A DNA stretch of 18,496 bases. It comes from Amoebophrya sp. AT5.2 (lineage: Eukaryota; Sar; Dinophyceae; Syndiniales; Amoebophryaceae). Shown here in pieces: positions 9,501 to 18,496 of this stretch. The position numbers and the translations under genes were made by a program. The notes beneath the pieces were generated by a model. That model ran no database searches. It worked only from the letters and a program-made list of their open reading frames with translations, and was not told the origin of the DNA. Location: the NCBI GenBank assembly GCA_005223375.1, contig RXOD01004765.1:1-18496 (forward strand). The letters run 5' to 3'. Position 1 is the first letter of the stretch; each line of letters opens with the position of its first letter.

Positions 9501-12500
9501 TCATTTTCTATTTCTTGTACTTGTTTATGCTACCGCCTTGTTGTTTGAGAGTTGATGTTGAAGTTGTGCATAACAAGTACTGTAGCCCCGAGAGCGAGAG
9601 CTGTGGCAGGGCAAATGCGGGACAATACCAATGCATAGTTGTTCTAGGCAGTATCAGTATCTGTAGGACTGTTGCGATGTGGTCGACGACGCACCACGTC
9701 GACGTCGTCGCTATCTATGCCACCGAGAAGATGATCGCGATCACGCTGCACAAAAAGATCACAGGACCACAGGCTGTCCGCGCGCGCGCGTATCCTTACC
9801 CGGCTGCTTTTGGGAAATCATAGGTGCGATGTCAGCGAGGTCCTATGCGAAGTTGGTTAGTTCTCGGATTGTTCATCTAAATCGATCCAAAGATAATCGG
9901 GCCGCATCACCTTCACTACCAGGTGGCCATTCCCTCGGACCAGGGGACCAACGTTGCTACTACGTTTTGTGTCGGGCTGCAGCTGATCTTCATGTCTGAC
10001 GACTCTTGGAAGCTGTATTTGTACCTCGTGCTGTACAGTGTGTGGTGCTATGGGTACCAGCGCCTCGCGTATCTCCGTATGTCGCTTCCGTTGAACATCG
10101 CCACACACCGCGTGGACAGTGCCGCGAACAAGCAGTTCGCGGCGATTGCGGGTCTCTACGGCTTTCTCGCCGTGTACTGGGACTACCGGGGCCAGGTTCT
10201 TGAAGAAACCGGGGGGGGTCATCGCGCGTACATATGGTCTGGGGACCAGGTCGGTGGTAAGTACAGGCACGTGGTGGTAAGGACACCCTTTGCACCCGCC
10301 CACAGCTAACAATACACCGCCACGCTGGACGAGGATAGAAGCAGGCGGCCTCTTTTTCCCCGCTGTCTTCAGGCTCTAGCACTAGTAGAAGGAGCGGCAC
10401 CAGCACCACCACCATTCTAGTTCCTGGCTTTTCATGACCTTCCACTCCCACCTCCCATCGGCTCACTTCTCTTCCGCTCCTAGCGCTACAGCTACTCCAA
10501 ATCGAACGGGGCATCTCTGAAATAAGAATAACCGTCCCGCCCGACCCCTTCGCGCCCCACACAGTTCGTTGGCCACTACTTTCCTACCACCTGGTCCCTT
10601 CATAGTACAGTCTGTTTGCCACGCCCGCGGCGACGCTGCGGGAGGGCGTTTTCTTTGGTGCGTTGGCCGCGGGCTTCCTGCTGCTCGCGCTGGCTGTGGT
10701 GGACGTGTTTGTGTTCGCGACTGACGTGGCGGATGTGCGCGACGGAACGACGTCGGCGGAGGATCTTCAGGAGGGGGACGAGCCAATCTCGTCGGAGCAG
10801 CACAGGGCGCCGAAGAATGAGGGCGGCGAGTACTACGACGCGGTTGAGCATCTGGAGTCCTACAGCTACCTGAACACAAACCCCGCGATGGTTTTGAAGT
10901 CGTGGCTGGGCTTGGACAGCGAGCAGTTCCTGTACGCCAGGCAGCTCGGAAACGCGCACCGCTACGCCGATCTGAAGTACTACATTCCGGGTAAGGAGTA
11001 TCTTTACGACGCGCGCCTGAACCGGGGGATGCGGGTCGCCACCCAGTACCGAAACAACCAGGAGCACGAGGAGCTGTTCAGCTGCTGTCTCTGGCTTTTC
11101 TGGCCGTGCCACAACTGCCTGTGGCGGCTGCTGCCGTTTTCGGCGTTTTTGCTGCTGTTTTTAATCGTCCTGGGCATCGTGGACGCGACCTGCGGGGCGA
11201 AAAACGGGCCCGTAGAGGTCACCGAATCCGGGACACGGCTGGTGCACAACGCAAGTCGGCTGCTGATCTCGCACTTGGCGGAAAAAACGTTCCAGGTGGT
11301 GGGCCTGGGCCAGGGCAAATTGGGCGCCGTGGGGTCGACGATCCTTCTGGCCCTCCTCGGCACCTTCGGGTGGTACTGCCACGACAGTGAGCTGCAGAAG
11401 ATGAAATACTCGGGGCGTGGCGGTTCGGACGGCGATGCGGCTCGGAATCGGCAGGGGAGGATCGAAGCTGCGGGCCACCTTCTCGTAGGGGCGGGCGTTA
11501 AGGCAGGAGGAGCAGCCGGCGCGAGACCGAGCGATAAGGTGGACCAGTTTGCGGCGACCATGAAGCAGTTTGGACGTGCGACGCAGTACCGCACGCGAGA
11601 CGTGGGCCGCGACAGCGTCGTGGTACTTCCACCTCCACCCAGCACAACTTCCAGTCAGAGTCCAGCCGCTGGAGGAGCGTCGGGGGTCGTGGTCCTGTCT
11701 GGTGCAGCAGCAGGTGACCAGCCGTCTAGTCAGGCGTCTGTCGGGCGACAGCCTCAGACTACTAGTGCTGCGGCGTTGTGGTCGGGTGCAAGGGGCCTCC
11801 TGGGTCCTTCCGGAGTGACTCTAAGAGCAGGAGCCACGCGTGCGGGACCGGGATCACAAGTAGCGCTAGGACAAGCTGGCGGGGAACAAGTGCCACGAGC
11901 CGCGAGCGCCGCTTTCTCCAGCGGCATCTCGAGCAAGGAGTCCTCTGTGCCAGGACTTCAGAAGGAACAAAAACGCGGCCGCGTGAAAAGAGCGCTCCTC
12001 GCCGCAGCCAAGAACCTGAAGAAGGAGCTGGGGATCACTAAAGACAAAGAGAAAGATACGAAAAACACACCAAGTGGTCGTGCTGTGAGCACCACCCCCG
12101 CAGGAGGAGGAGCAGCCTCACTGGATATTAAAAACGAAAGACGAGTTGTGGCCTCGCAAACGCAGGCGCAGCGCGCTCCTTCTGCACTTGTTGTGCCTTC
12201 CCGTCCTCCAGCTCCAATGACGCTTGCGGATCGTCACAGGACCGGCGGCGCGGATGATGAAGTTCGTCTTCATGCTACTCGCACTCCGAGCCGTTTCCCG
12301 TCGGAGCAAAAGCAAATCGAAGCCCAACGACCCACCTCAACATCTGCAAATCCGGTTGGCACTGGAGCTGCTGCTTTTAGGAGTAGGAGAGCATCGTCCC
12401 CAACCGCGTCAGGAACCGGATCATCTTCTTTACCAGGAGCTGCTGAGACTGGCGGGCGGCGGAACAGGCCGAGTCAAACTGCGATCGCCAATTGGAAGAA

Positions 12501-12528
12501 CGTGTTGAACGATCGCCCAAGCTTGTAG
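3582..12528 (+). CDS. Very large OSCA/TMEM63 (DUF221)-like membrane channel with Cys-rich ectodomain, paralogue A
   Basis: Inferred exons are 3582-5102, 5548-9414, 9893-10195 and 10606-12528 (TAG), about 2537 residues. ATG 3582 gives a signal peptide (MERWKIFRASK, then LLCGVLQLLLLFAY). A disordered region follows, then a conserved MWFGDE block (~513) and a Cys-rich ectodomain (~550-745, ending with a CxxC...GW...C pattern). Membrane helices lie near 753-773, 823-849 and 891-909. An RRM-like cytosolic domain starts at YVLKLKGFPADATD (~929) and is interrupted by ~300 disordered residues (~1085-1378). LPTGILWKNL (~1583) resembles the W-x-N-L motif that opens the OSCA pore domain, and about seven further hydrophobic helices follow. 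Three helices, cytosolic domain, then pore bundle is the OSCA order, with an extracellular N-terminus. Typical family members are about 700-900 residues, so this one is greatly enlarged. Mechanosensitive or calcium-permeable ion conduction, or lipid scrambling, is inferred from the family only. The C-terminal ~380 residues are disordered and basic. Confidence 0.65.
4246..4316. repeat. Perfect 22-bp inverted repeat in coding exon 1 of paralogue A
   Basis: Bases 4246-4267 (CACGACTCGGCAGCC...) are the exact reverse complement of 4295-4316. CTT (4271-4273) extends the match with AAG (4292-4294) across a 3-base bulge. The loop is about 18 bases. The right arm encodes the start of the ARGCRVVPPIYELEG motif, which is conserved in the downstream paralogue as ARECRIVSPIYE. 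The left arm has no counterpart there. It therefore looks like an inverted copy of the conserved codons, perhaps made by replication template switching. Confidence 0.85.
5103..5542 (+). mobile_element. Introner-like element, copy 2 (440 bases), forming intron 1 of paralogue A
   Basis: The element begins TTACAGCTCAAAAAAATGCA (left arm 5103-5150) and ends TGCATTGTTTTGAGCAGCTG followed by TAA (right arm about 5486-5542). The two arms are imperfect inverted repeats sharing TTACAG, CTCAAAA-AATGCAT and CATCTT blocks. ACTGG flanks it on both sides (5098-5102 and 5543-5547). The upstream coding frame runs into the element and stops at 5313-5315; the downstream frame has a stop at 5530 inside the element. 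Removing the element plus one ACTGG (445 bases) joins codons GAC TAC TGG to CGG TGG ACG and gives GDYW-RWTPYMWFGDE. This aligns without a gap to ELW-LPSDYMWFGDE of the uninterrupted paralogue. No protein-coding capacity is seen inside. Confidence 0.85.
9415..9892 (+). other. Spliceosomal intron (GT-AG, phase 0) in paralogue A
   Basis: The coding frame ends at GAG (9412-9414) followed by GTTCTTC; read on, it meets TAG after a few codons. The downstream exon frame has a stop at 9878-9880, and the only AG between it and clear coding sequence is 9891-9892. Joining gives EKWLEPPE-IIGPHHLHYQVA in frame. The 478-base intron contains an 8-bp hairpin (9684-9691 with 9703-9710) and a short CG-repeat run near 9779-9789. 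It shows no similarity to the introner-like elements. Confidence 0.75.
10196..10605 (+). other. Probable spliceosomal intron (GT-AG, phase 0) in paralogue A
   Basis: The best join is CAG (10193-10195) | GTTCTTG...CTTCATAG | TAC (10606), giving VYWDYRGQ-YSLFATPAATLREG in frame. The downstream frame opens only after TAG 10603-10605, so the acceptor is tightly bounded. Other phase-compatible donors (10250 with the same acceptor, or 10261 with AG 10610) cannot be excluded. The right end ACCTGGTCCC (10589-10598) is exactly complementary to 10242-10251 and imperfectly to the donor-proximal stretch 10201-10214. Confidence 0.6.
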
Positions 12529-13635
12529 TAAGAAAGTAAGAGCACAGACACAGTAGGTCCTCTTCCTCCAGCTACTCTGTACATGTACAATCATACTAGT
12601 AGAGCAGGCAGATTGGCATCATAGGCATTGGTGATCGATGTGGCTCCACGTCAAGCTCCACCGAGAGTGATTTACTACTTTCAGCTGCTTTCAGCTTCCT
12701 GCTTCGTTCACTCAAACTCAACTCTCAGGACACCACCATGCATAGGAGATTCAGACTGATACTCGCTTCGTTTTCTCATTCTCCTCGTCATCGTCACTCT
12801 CTCAGATCGAGGATACACTCGTCCGTTACAAATACAAGATATAGACTCAGGAGAGTGCAGCTTGTGCTCACTCTCAGAAAGATACGACAACCAAGGTAAG
12901 AAAGAAGAAGTACATAGATCCCCCCTCTCTTTCTCTCTCCTCTCTCATCAAGAAAATCGATCGATACTCGTAGCTAGTACTAGACAGAGGCAGCAGTGCA
13001 GCTTCATCTTCTGTTCCGTGTACAGAATGCTTGCCACGAACAAGAAGATGAAGATGTATCAAAAACTTAAGAAAGTACTTAATACTTCGTTCCGTGGTTG
13101 ACGACGTTGATATCGTGATTGTGTAGGGGGCCAGCGCGAAGTTCTCGAACGGGTGAAGGAAGGTAATCATCGGGCTCGGGGACACGGATTCGTAAGAATG
13201 ATCGCAACGGATACAGCGGAGTCCGTCTCAAATTGATCGGGATTTCGACGTCGCTCTCGCTGGCCTCGTGCTTTCTTTTCAAATAAAAGCTTTGAATGTA
13301 CTAGTCCTGATCCAGGAGTAGGGACGGAGAGAAAGACTGGACTTCATAGCCGTAAAAAAAACAACTTTTTACTAGTATAGAGGAGGACAATTTTTAAGAA
13401 GCCCAAGCCGATCGCGGACGGCCTTGATTAATTTGCACAAGGAAGTAGCTATAGCATTACCCTGTCCTTGACGATATGGGCCACGAGAAGATGCTGCGTG
13501 GTCAGTCTCAGAAGTTTGGCCCTTTGAAGTGGCCGTGGTCATGTTCATATGTTTGCTAGGTAGCTGTAGCACGACCAGCACCACGGCGCAAGAGCAAGCA
13601 ACATCAGGCGACCGAGACCGCGACTCTCGGTCGCA
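12529..13635. other. Intergenic spacer between the tandem channel-like paralogues
   Basis: No supported gene lies here. Open frames such as 12862-13101 lack the G/C third-base bias of the conserved exons and any recognisable feature. The sequence is richer in A/T than the flanking exons. It contains short CTCTCAG/CTTTCAGC motifs near 12680-12870 that look like isolated splice-acceptor-type strings. The spacer presumably holds the 3' UTR of paralogue A and the upstream region of paralogue B. Confidence 0.5.
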
Positions 13636-16600
13636 ATGAGCTCGAGATCTGCTGCTGCAGCTGCTGGCTACCTGCTCGCCCTCCTCGCGACAACTGTCTC
13701 CCTCCCCAGAGCCAGAGGGACGACGAGTTCCAGCAAGGCCCTCGTCGATCAGGATCCACCTCGTCGCTTTCCGGTGCAAGGGTCGTCCACTTCGTCGATC
13801 ATCAGCAGAAAGCCAAAGTCAGCTTCGCCTGCTGCCGCAACTTTTTCTTCGCAAAAATCTTCATCCTTCCTGCGGTCGTCGCCTCTGAAATCTCCAGTCT
13901 GGACTGAAAATGTTGGAGATGAAGATCCTGAAGAAGATGAGACTATGGAAGATCGGGGGGTGGACCACGAGGATCTACCTCCCCCTCTGCAGAGGGCGGC
14001 GGTGCTGTTGGAGATGGGCAAATCGCGAGGGTCAGGGCGTAGAAGAAGTAAAACTGATGTGGACCACGATGACCGCGACGTGTTGGCCGCGTCGACCGTT
14101 GCTAGTCACAACGCCCTGGCCGCCGCAGAGCGCGAAATGATTCGCAAGGATCCTCAGGAGGTGGAGGAGGAGCCGATAGCGTATAAAAAGGAGATCGCCT
14201 CGGGCTTCACGTTCACCCGCACGAGCGGTCGAAGCGAGAGCAGGCAGGAACAGGGGCACCGTATGCGAGCAGTTCGTGGAGATGGTGCGAGCGGCAGCGG
14301 GAGTGCAGGTGGGCATCAAGTAGAGTCCACAACTGCTAAAAATTCGGAAGATGATCATGATGGTCATGTTGGTAGTAGTACTGCTCGTGGTACTGCACCT
14401 CCAGCCCATGAGCCGGACGACAACGACGAGCCTGTCGAGGACTCGGCTCCACCAGCGGACTCGGGTCCTCCACCAGCGGATTCGGGTCCTCCAGCGAGAG
14501 AAGGTGACGAAAAGTTGGATGAAAAAGTGATATTTGACCCTGTGGTAGTGGACGTGTCCGCGCGCGAGTGCCGCATCGTGTCTCCGATCTACGAGCGGGC
14601 GGGGAGGTTCAAGGTGCACACGCGCGCAGTAAACGAGCTGTCGTGGCTCAGCGTGATGGTCAAGGATAAAGAGAACAAAGACAAATTAGTTAAGAAAAAG
14701 TTTCAAGATGAGGATGAGGATCTTATGCGCATCGTAGGCGACATGCAGGTGGATGCAAGTGCATCGTCTTTCAGCAGCATAACGTCTACTTTCTCGTCGG
14801 TGGACAATAAATTGCGTGGCCGTGCTGGTGCTGGTGCTGTGGACACGAGGACCGCGGGCACAAGCGGCACCACGACGAGGACAAGCGGTGGCTTTAATGG
14901 AGAGGTTTTGCACGACGGCGTGGAGAAAGCCAGTGCAGCGATTGAGATACCGCAGGCACGGCGGGAGAAGCAGAACGCTGAGGAACGACAACCCAGCACG
15001 AGCACCAAGGGTGATGCAGCAAACGCTCCTAGTCCCACCTGCGCGCCCAACGACAAGAAGATGTCCGTTGCCCCCTCTTGGCCGCGCCAACTCGCCGCTC
15101 GGCAGCTGTGCACCTCGGCGGGCGTGGGGTCGTCAGGTTCTAGCGAGTCTGCTTTTGAAGGAGATAGCGGTGACGAGAACGTCGAGAAGGGAAGCGATGC
15201 TTTTTCTCTTCTTCACGAAATGGATCGCGAGAGCGGGAAGCGGTTGAATCCCGTGGAGGCGTTGGCGCGATCGTTGGAGCTGTGGCTGCCCTCGGATTAC
15301 ATGTGGTTCGGCGATGAGAAGCTGCAGCGACGCGACTGGCGCGACGAGTTCGACGTCGGGGCGGCGCTTTCCGTCGCCGTGGTGGATGGCCACAGGTACC
15401 GGACCCGAGGTGGCGACCCCGTGCCCTGCCGGACGCCCTTCCAGGTGGACTGTAATGTGAACAACGGAGCGAACCAGGCCGGTCAAAGCGTTACCGCGTC
15501 CGCCTTCTGCCCCGCAGAGTGTCCCTACGTGCAGAGCGACCTCTACTTCCCCTGTCTCCTCTCCTGCGTGGCCAAGGAGGAGTGCGCAGTCCTGAGCTAC
15601 GCACGCCACACCACGCCCGTGGGCGCGCGGAATCGCGAGCGCGTGTACGGAGACAACGAAACCTTTTTCTGCGTGCCCTGCGGCATTCATGGCTGCCAAG
15701 ACTGTCCCCTGGTGACCTTGAAGAAAACCACAGACGCAACGGCGTCGCCATGTGCAGATTCATCCTCCGCTGGATCCTCTTCTTCGTGCTCGTCCGAGGT
15801 GAACTCGTCAGCATTCGCAGACGCGCCGCCGGCGAATGGAACAATCGGCTCCACGACCAACTACATCGACCACCGGTTTGATCCTCGCGGGCGCAGCATT
15901 CTCTCTGATCCCGGCGACCCCGACGTGCTTCAGTACCGGGTTTGTGAGCAGTGCCTCCCCGGGTACGAGCTGACCACTTTGTTCGGGTGTGTTTACAACG
16001 CGCGGATCAGTTTTCAGCTCCAGTTCTGTGCGATTTTGGCCCTGCTCACGCTGCTGCTTCTGTTCGCGTTTGGGCTGTGCAAGACTCCTTCGAACGAGAA
16101 CCACGCGGAGCACGTGGAGATCGGCCTCCAGCACCGGGGGCGGGCCTTCTACCACCCGCCGGACTCTCCCAACACGTACTACGGCTGGTGGGCCACGCGG
16201 GTGCACGCGGACCCGAGCGTCGGGGGCGTCGGCTTCGCGCTCTACTTCAACAGCCAGTTCGGGCTGCTTTTGTACACCCTGGTGGCCTTCGGCGTCGTGT
16301 ATACGTTTCTGAGCGACCACTCCTCGGTGCTGCTGATGACCCAGATCCGGCTGTCGTGCGAGTACTACAGCTCTGCCTTCCTCGGCTGGCGCACGAAGGA
16401 GCTGAAGTGCGAGTACGCGGATCGCGCGTCCAAGGTGTGCTGGACGCTGTGCGCCTGGACGGCGCTCTACGTGATCGGCCTCGAGGGCTACCAACGCCGC
16501 GCGGCGGGCAAATTCCTGGAGCAAAACCCTTCCATGCCGCACTACGTCCTGCGGCTGCAGGGCTTCCCCGCCGACGCGACCGACCCCTCCGAGATCCAGG

Positions 16601-18417
16601 CGTGGCTGGAACTAGAGATTTTGAAGTTCCTCCACAAAGATGAGCCGGCGGAGTACGTGCGCGAGCTGCTGCTGCAGCGGATCCGGCTGTTCGAGGGTGC
16701 TTTCCGGAACCATGAGCAGCACGCGGAGATGATCCGCGCGGACATCCCGGTGAAGATCTGCTACGTGTCCATCGCGTACGACATCTTTTCGGTGGAGCAG
16801 AGCAGCAAGGAAAGGTCGGGGCTGCTCAAGGACCTCCTGGAGAAGCACGTGATCGTGAACGACTGCGACTACGGTGTGTACCCGCTGGAGCGGGTGTATG
16901 GCTCGAAGCGCGTGTGCCCGATCGACGCGGGCTTCTACTCGGAAGTGGACCCGGAGGGCGCGAGGCGGCGCGTCGCCATGCTGAAGCAGTGGGACGAGCG
17001 CTGCATGATCGCGCGCGGCCGCATGGACCACGACAGCTTGTTCTTCGACCCATTGGTCCCGGGGGCCGGAGCAGGCGCGGGAGCTGGAGGTGGCGCGCCT
17101 GCGGGGGAAGAGATAGAGCTGCCACAGAGGGCGGGTGGTGGTCCGCAGCCGATGCCGGGCAAAAGAAAAACACAAGAAGTGGCACATCCTAGTACAACTG
17201 GGATCGTATTCACGGAGCAGGAGGAGGACGCGGCACGAGGACAAGCGCACGAAGATCATGTGCTGTCATCTTCTGGGACGAGGGAGCAGGCGATGTTGGG
17301 ACCAGACGTCGGCCGGGGATCAGACGCTGACAGAAGTGTCAGTGACATCAGTCGTGTCGCCGGAACCTCTGCGGACGTCAACGCGGTGTCTGCTGGTGCT
17401 AGGGGCCAACTGCTTCCGCCTGAAGAAAGGCCCCCACCGCCTCCCCGTGGCCGTGACGTGAGCCGAGATACGAGCTCGAGCGAGGACGATGCAGATGACG
17501 AGGAAGAAGAGGAAGAATATCCGGACGACTTGGAGGGGGTGAATCTTCAAGGACAAGAACGAGAACAACTGAGCCGCGGCAGGGCTCCTCAGGGGGAGGG
17601 GGAGGCAACAGTAACCGGAGCGGCCAGTCTTGTTGAAACCGGGGAGGACGAGGCGATCGGTGAGAGCGAAGCGATGCCACCCCAAGGTCCTGCTGGTGGA
17701 CGAGACGCTGAACCAGCGTCCACTGCAGCTGCACAAACGCTTGATCTTGGTGTGGAGGAGGAGTGGATCATCGAAGAGATGAAGCGGATTTTGCTGTACG
17801 GGGACGATGCCGAGCGGTTGGATCCGATTCTGGACGAGAACATGCAGGACGCGCGCGCGGCTGTCGCCTCGTTGAAGAGTTCCGGCGACGTGTACGTGGT
17901 CGTGCGGTCCCCCCAGGACCTCCGCAACCTGGCCAGCCTCTTCCACAAGCCGCCCAAGAGGAAGCGCAGGAGGGGCGAGGCGCGAGGGCAGGGCGATTCG
18001 TCGTCCGACTCTGATCAGAATTCCTCTGACAACGAGGACAAAGAAGCGGAGGCTGCAAAAGCAAAGTCCAAGTCGTCCCAAGATGATGAACACCAGCACG
18101 AACCTCCAGCAACAGCAACATCGGACGGCCCCCGACGACCCCGCAGAGGGCCACGTCGAAGTAGGTGCTGCAGGTGTAGATGCCGGTGCTGCAAGTGTCT
18201 GCAGTGCTGGAAGCGCAGGCAGCATCGGCTGAAGAAGTGGGAGAAGGGGCTGCTGTGGAAGGACGGGCAGTCGATGATCAAAGCACAACCCGTGACGGAC
18301 TTGCCGACCGGGATCCTGTGGCAGAACGCGGGGATTACCACCTCCGAGCGGCTGGTGCGCATCATCTTTTGGTCCATGATCCTTGTGGGCTTCTTCGCGG
18401 CGTCCGCGTTCGCGAAC
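13636..18417 (+). CDS. OSCA/TMEM63 (DUF221)-like membrane channel with Cys-rich ectodomain, paralogue B (3' end outside window)
   Basis: ATG 13636 gives a signal peptide (MSSRSAAAAAGYLLALLATT). The first exon encodes about 1594 residues. In order: a disordered region; the ARECRIVSPIYE motif (~310); MWFGDEKL (~556); a Cys-rich ectodomain with the same Cys spacing as paralogue A (~590-785, ending CEQCLPGYELTTLFGCV); helices near 796-816, 866-892 and 934-952; a cytosolic domain from YVLRLQGFPADATD (~970); a disordered acidic insert containing EEEEEE; the second half of the domain (IIEEMKRILLYGDDAERLDP, then VYVVVRSPQDLRNLASLFHK); a Cys/Arg cluster; and LPTGILWQNAGI opening the pore domain. The match to paralogue A fades after SAFAN, and the frame stops at TGA 18493-18495, so an intron probably begins near 18418. 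The site of the element in paralogue A is uninterrupted here. The channel role is inferred from family resemblance. Confidence 0.7.
14447..14488 (+). repeat. 21-base in-frame tandem repeat in paralogue B
   Basis: Two copies of a 21-base unit (CTCCACCAGCGGACTCGGGTC, then the same with one C-to-T change) encode a seven-residue PPADSGP-type repeat in the disordered region before the ARECRIVSP motif. A partial third unit follows. This looks like replication slippage in a linker. Confidence 0.8.
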
Positions 18418-18496
18418 GTGCTATGCAGAGGAAATTTGGCCGTGTCCCGAAAAGTAGGCCCAGAAGTTTTCGGAGTCTTTGGGTCGGCAATCTGAG
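18418..18496 (+). other. Probable start of an intron in paralogue B, running out of the window
   Basis: After codon AAC (18415-18417) the sequence reads GTGCTATGC. The translated tail (starting VLCRGNLAVSRK) no longer resembles paralogue A and ends at TGA 18493-18495, well before the expected pore helices. The exact donor is uncertain; GT 18418 is phase 0, and a later GTAGG near 18454 is an alternative. The start does not resemble the introner-like elements. Confidence 0.45.

Noticed and set aside
9779..9789. Alternating CG run inside the third intron of paralogue A
   Set aside because: It is a short simple repeat expected by chance in GC-rich DNA.

Overview
The window looks like nuclear DNA of a GC-rich protist. 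My leading guess is an alveolate of the dinoflagellate lineage, possibly a compact syndinian such as Amoebophrya. The reasons are: all supported genes lie on the + strand; genes are interrupted by spliceosomal-type and non-canonical introns; two tandem paralogues occur; and two introns look like transposable elements with terminal inverted repeats flanked by short direct repeats. No bacterial operon structure, rRNA, tRNA or CRISPR array is visible. No dinoflagellate spliced-leader sequence was seen, so the taxonomic call is an inference.

Layout. Bases 1-330 hold the 3' end of a gene for a Met/Gly/Ser/Arg repeat protein. Bases 331-1387 carry no gene I can support. Bases 1388-2840 hold an unrecognised gene: a low-complexity N-terminal half, a 437-base inserted element (copy 1, 1777-2213), and a coiled-coil C-terminal half. 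Bases 3582-12528 hold a very large gene with four inferred exons for a membrane protein that I place in the OSCA/TMEM63 (DUF221) channel superfamily. Its first intron is a second copy of the same element (5103-5542). Bases 13636 to the window end hold the first exon of a tandem paralogue of that channel, which lacks the element.

The two channel-like proteins share one architecture: signal peptide, disordered lumenal or extracellular region, Cys-rich ectodomain, three membrane helices, a cytosolic domain split by a long disordered acidic/Ser-rich insert, a basic/Cys segment, then the start of the multi-helix pore domain. Conserved domains use almost only G/C-ending codons. The linkers use mostly A/T-ending codons and have diverged.

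The most interesting signal is the introner-like element family. Two copies of nearly equal length (437 and 440 bases) sit about 3.3 kb apart in unrelated genes. They have near-identical 5' ends, related 3' ends, TTACAG/CTGTAA-type termini, inverted repeats of roughly 45-55 bases and 5-6 base direct repeats. Removing copy 2 plus one direct repeat joins the two reading frames exactly and gives a gap-free match to the uninterrupted paralogue downstream. No GT-AG pair lies at those junctions. This points to a recently mobile intron family removed by non-canonical splicing.
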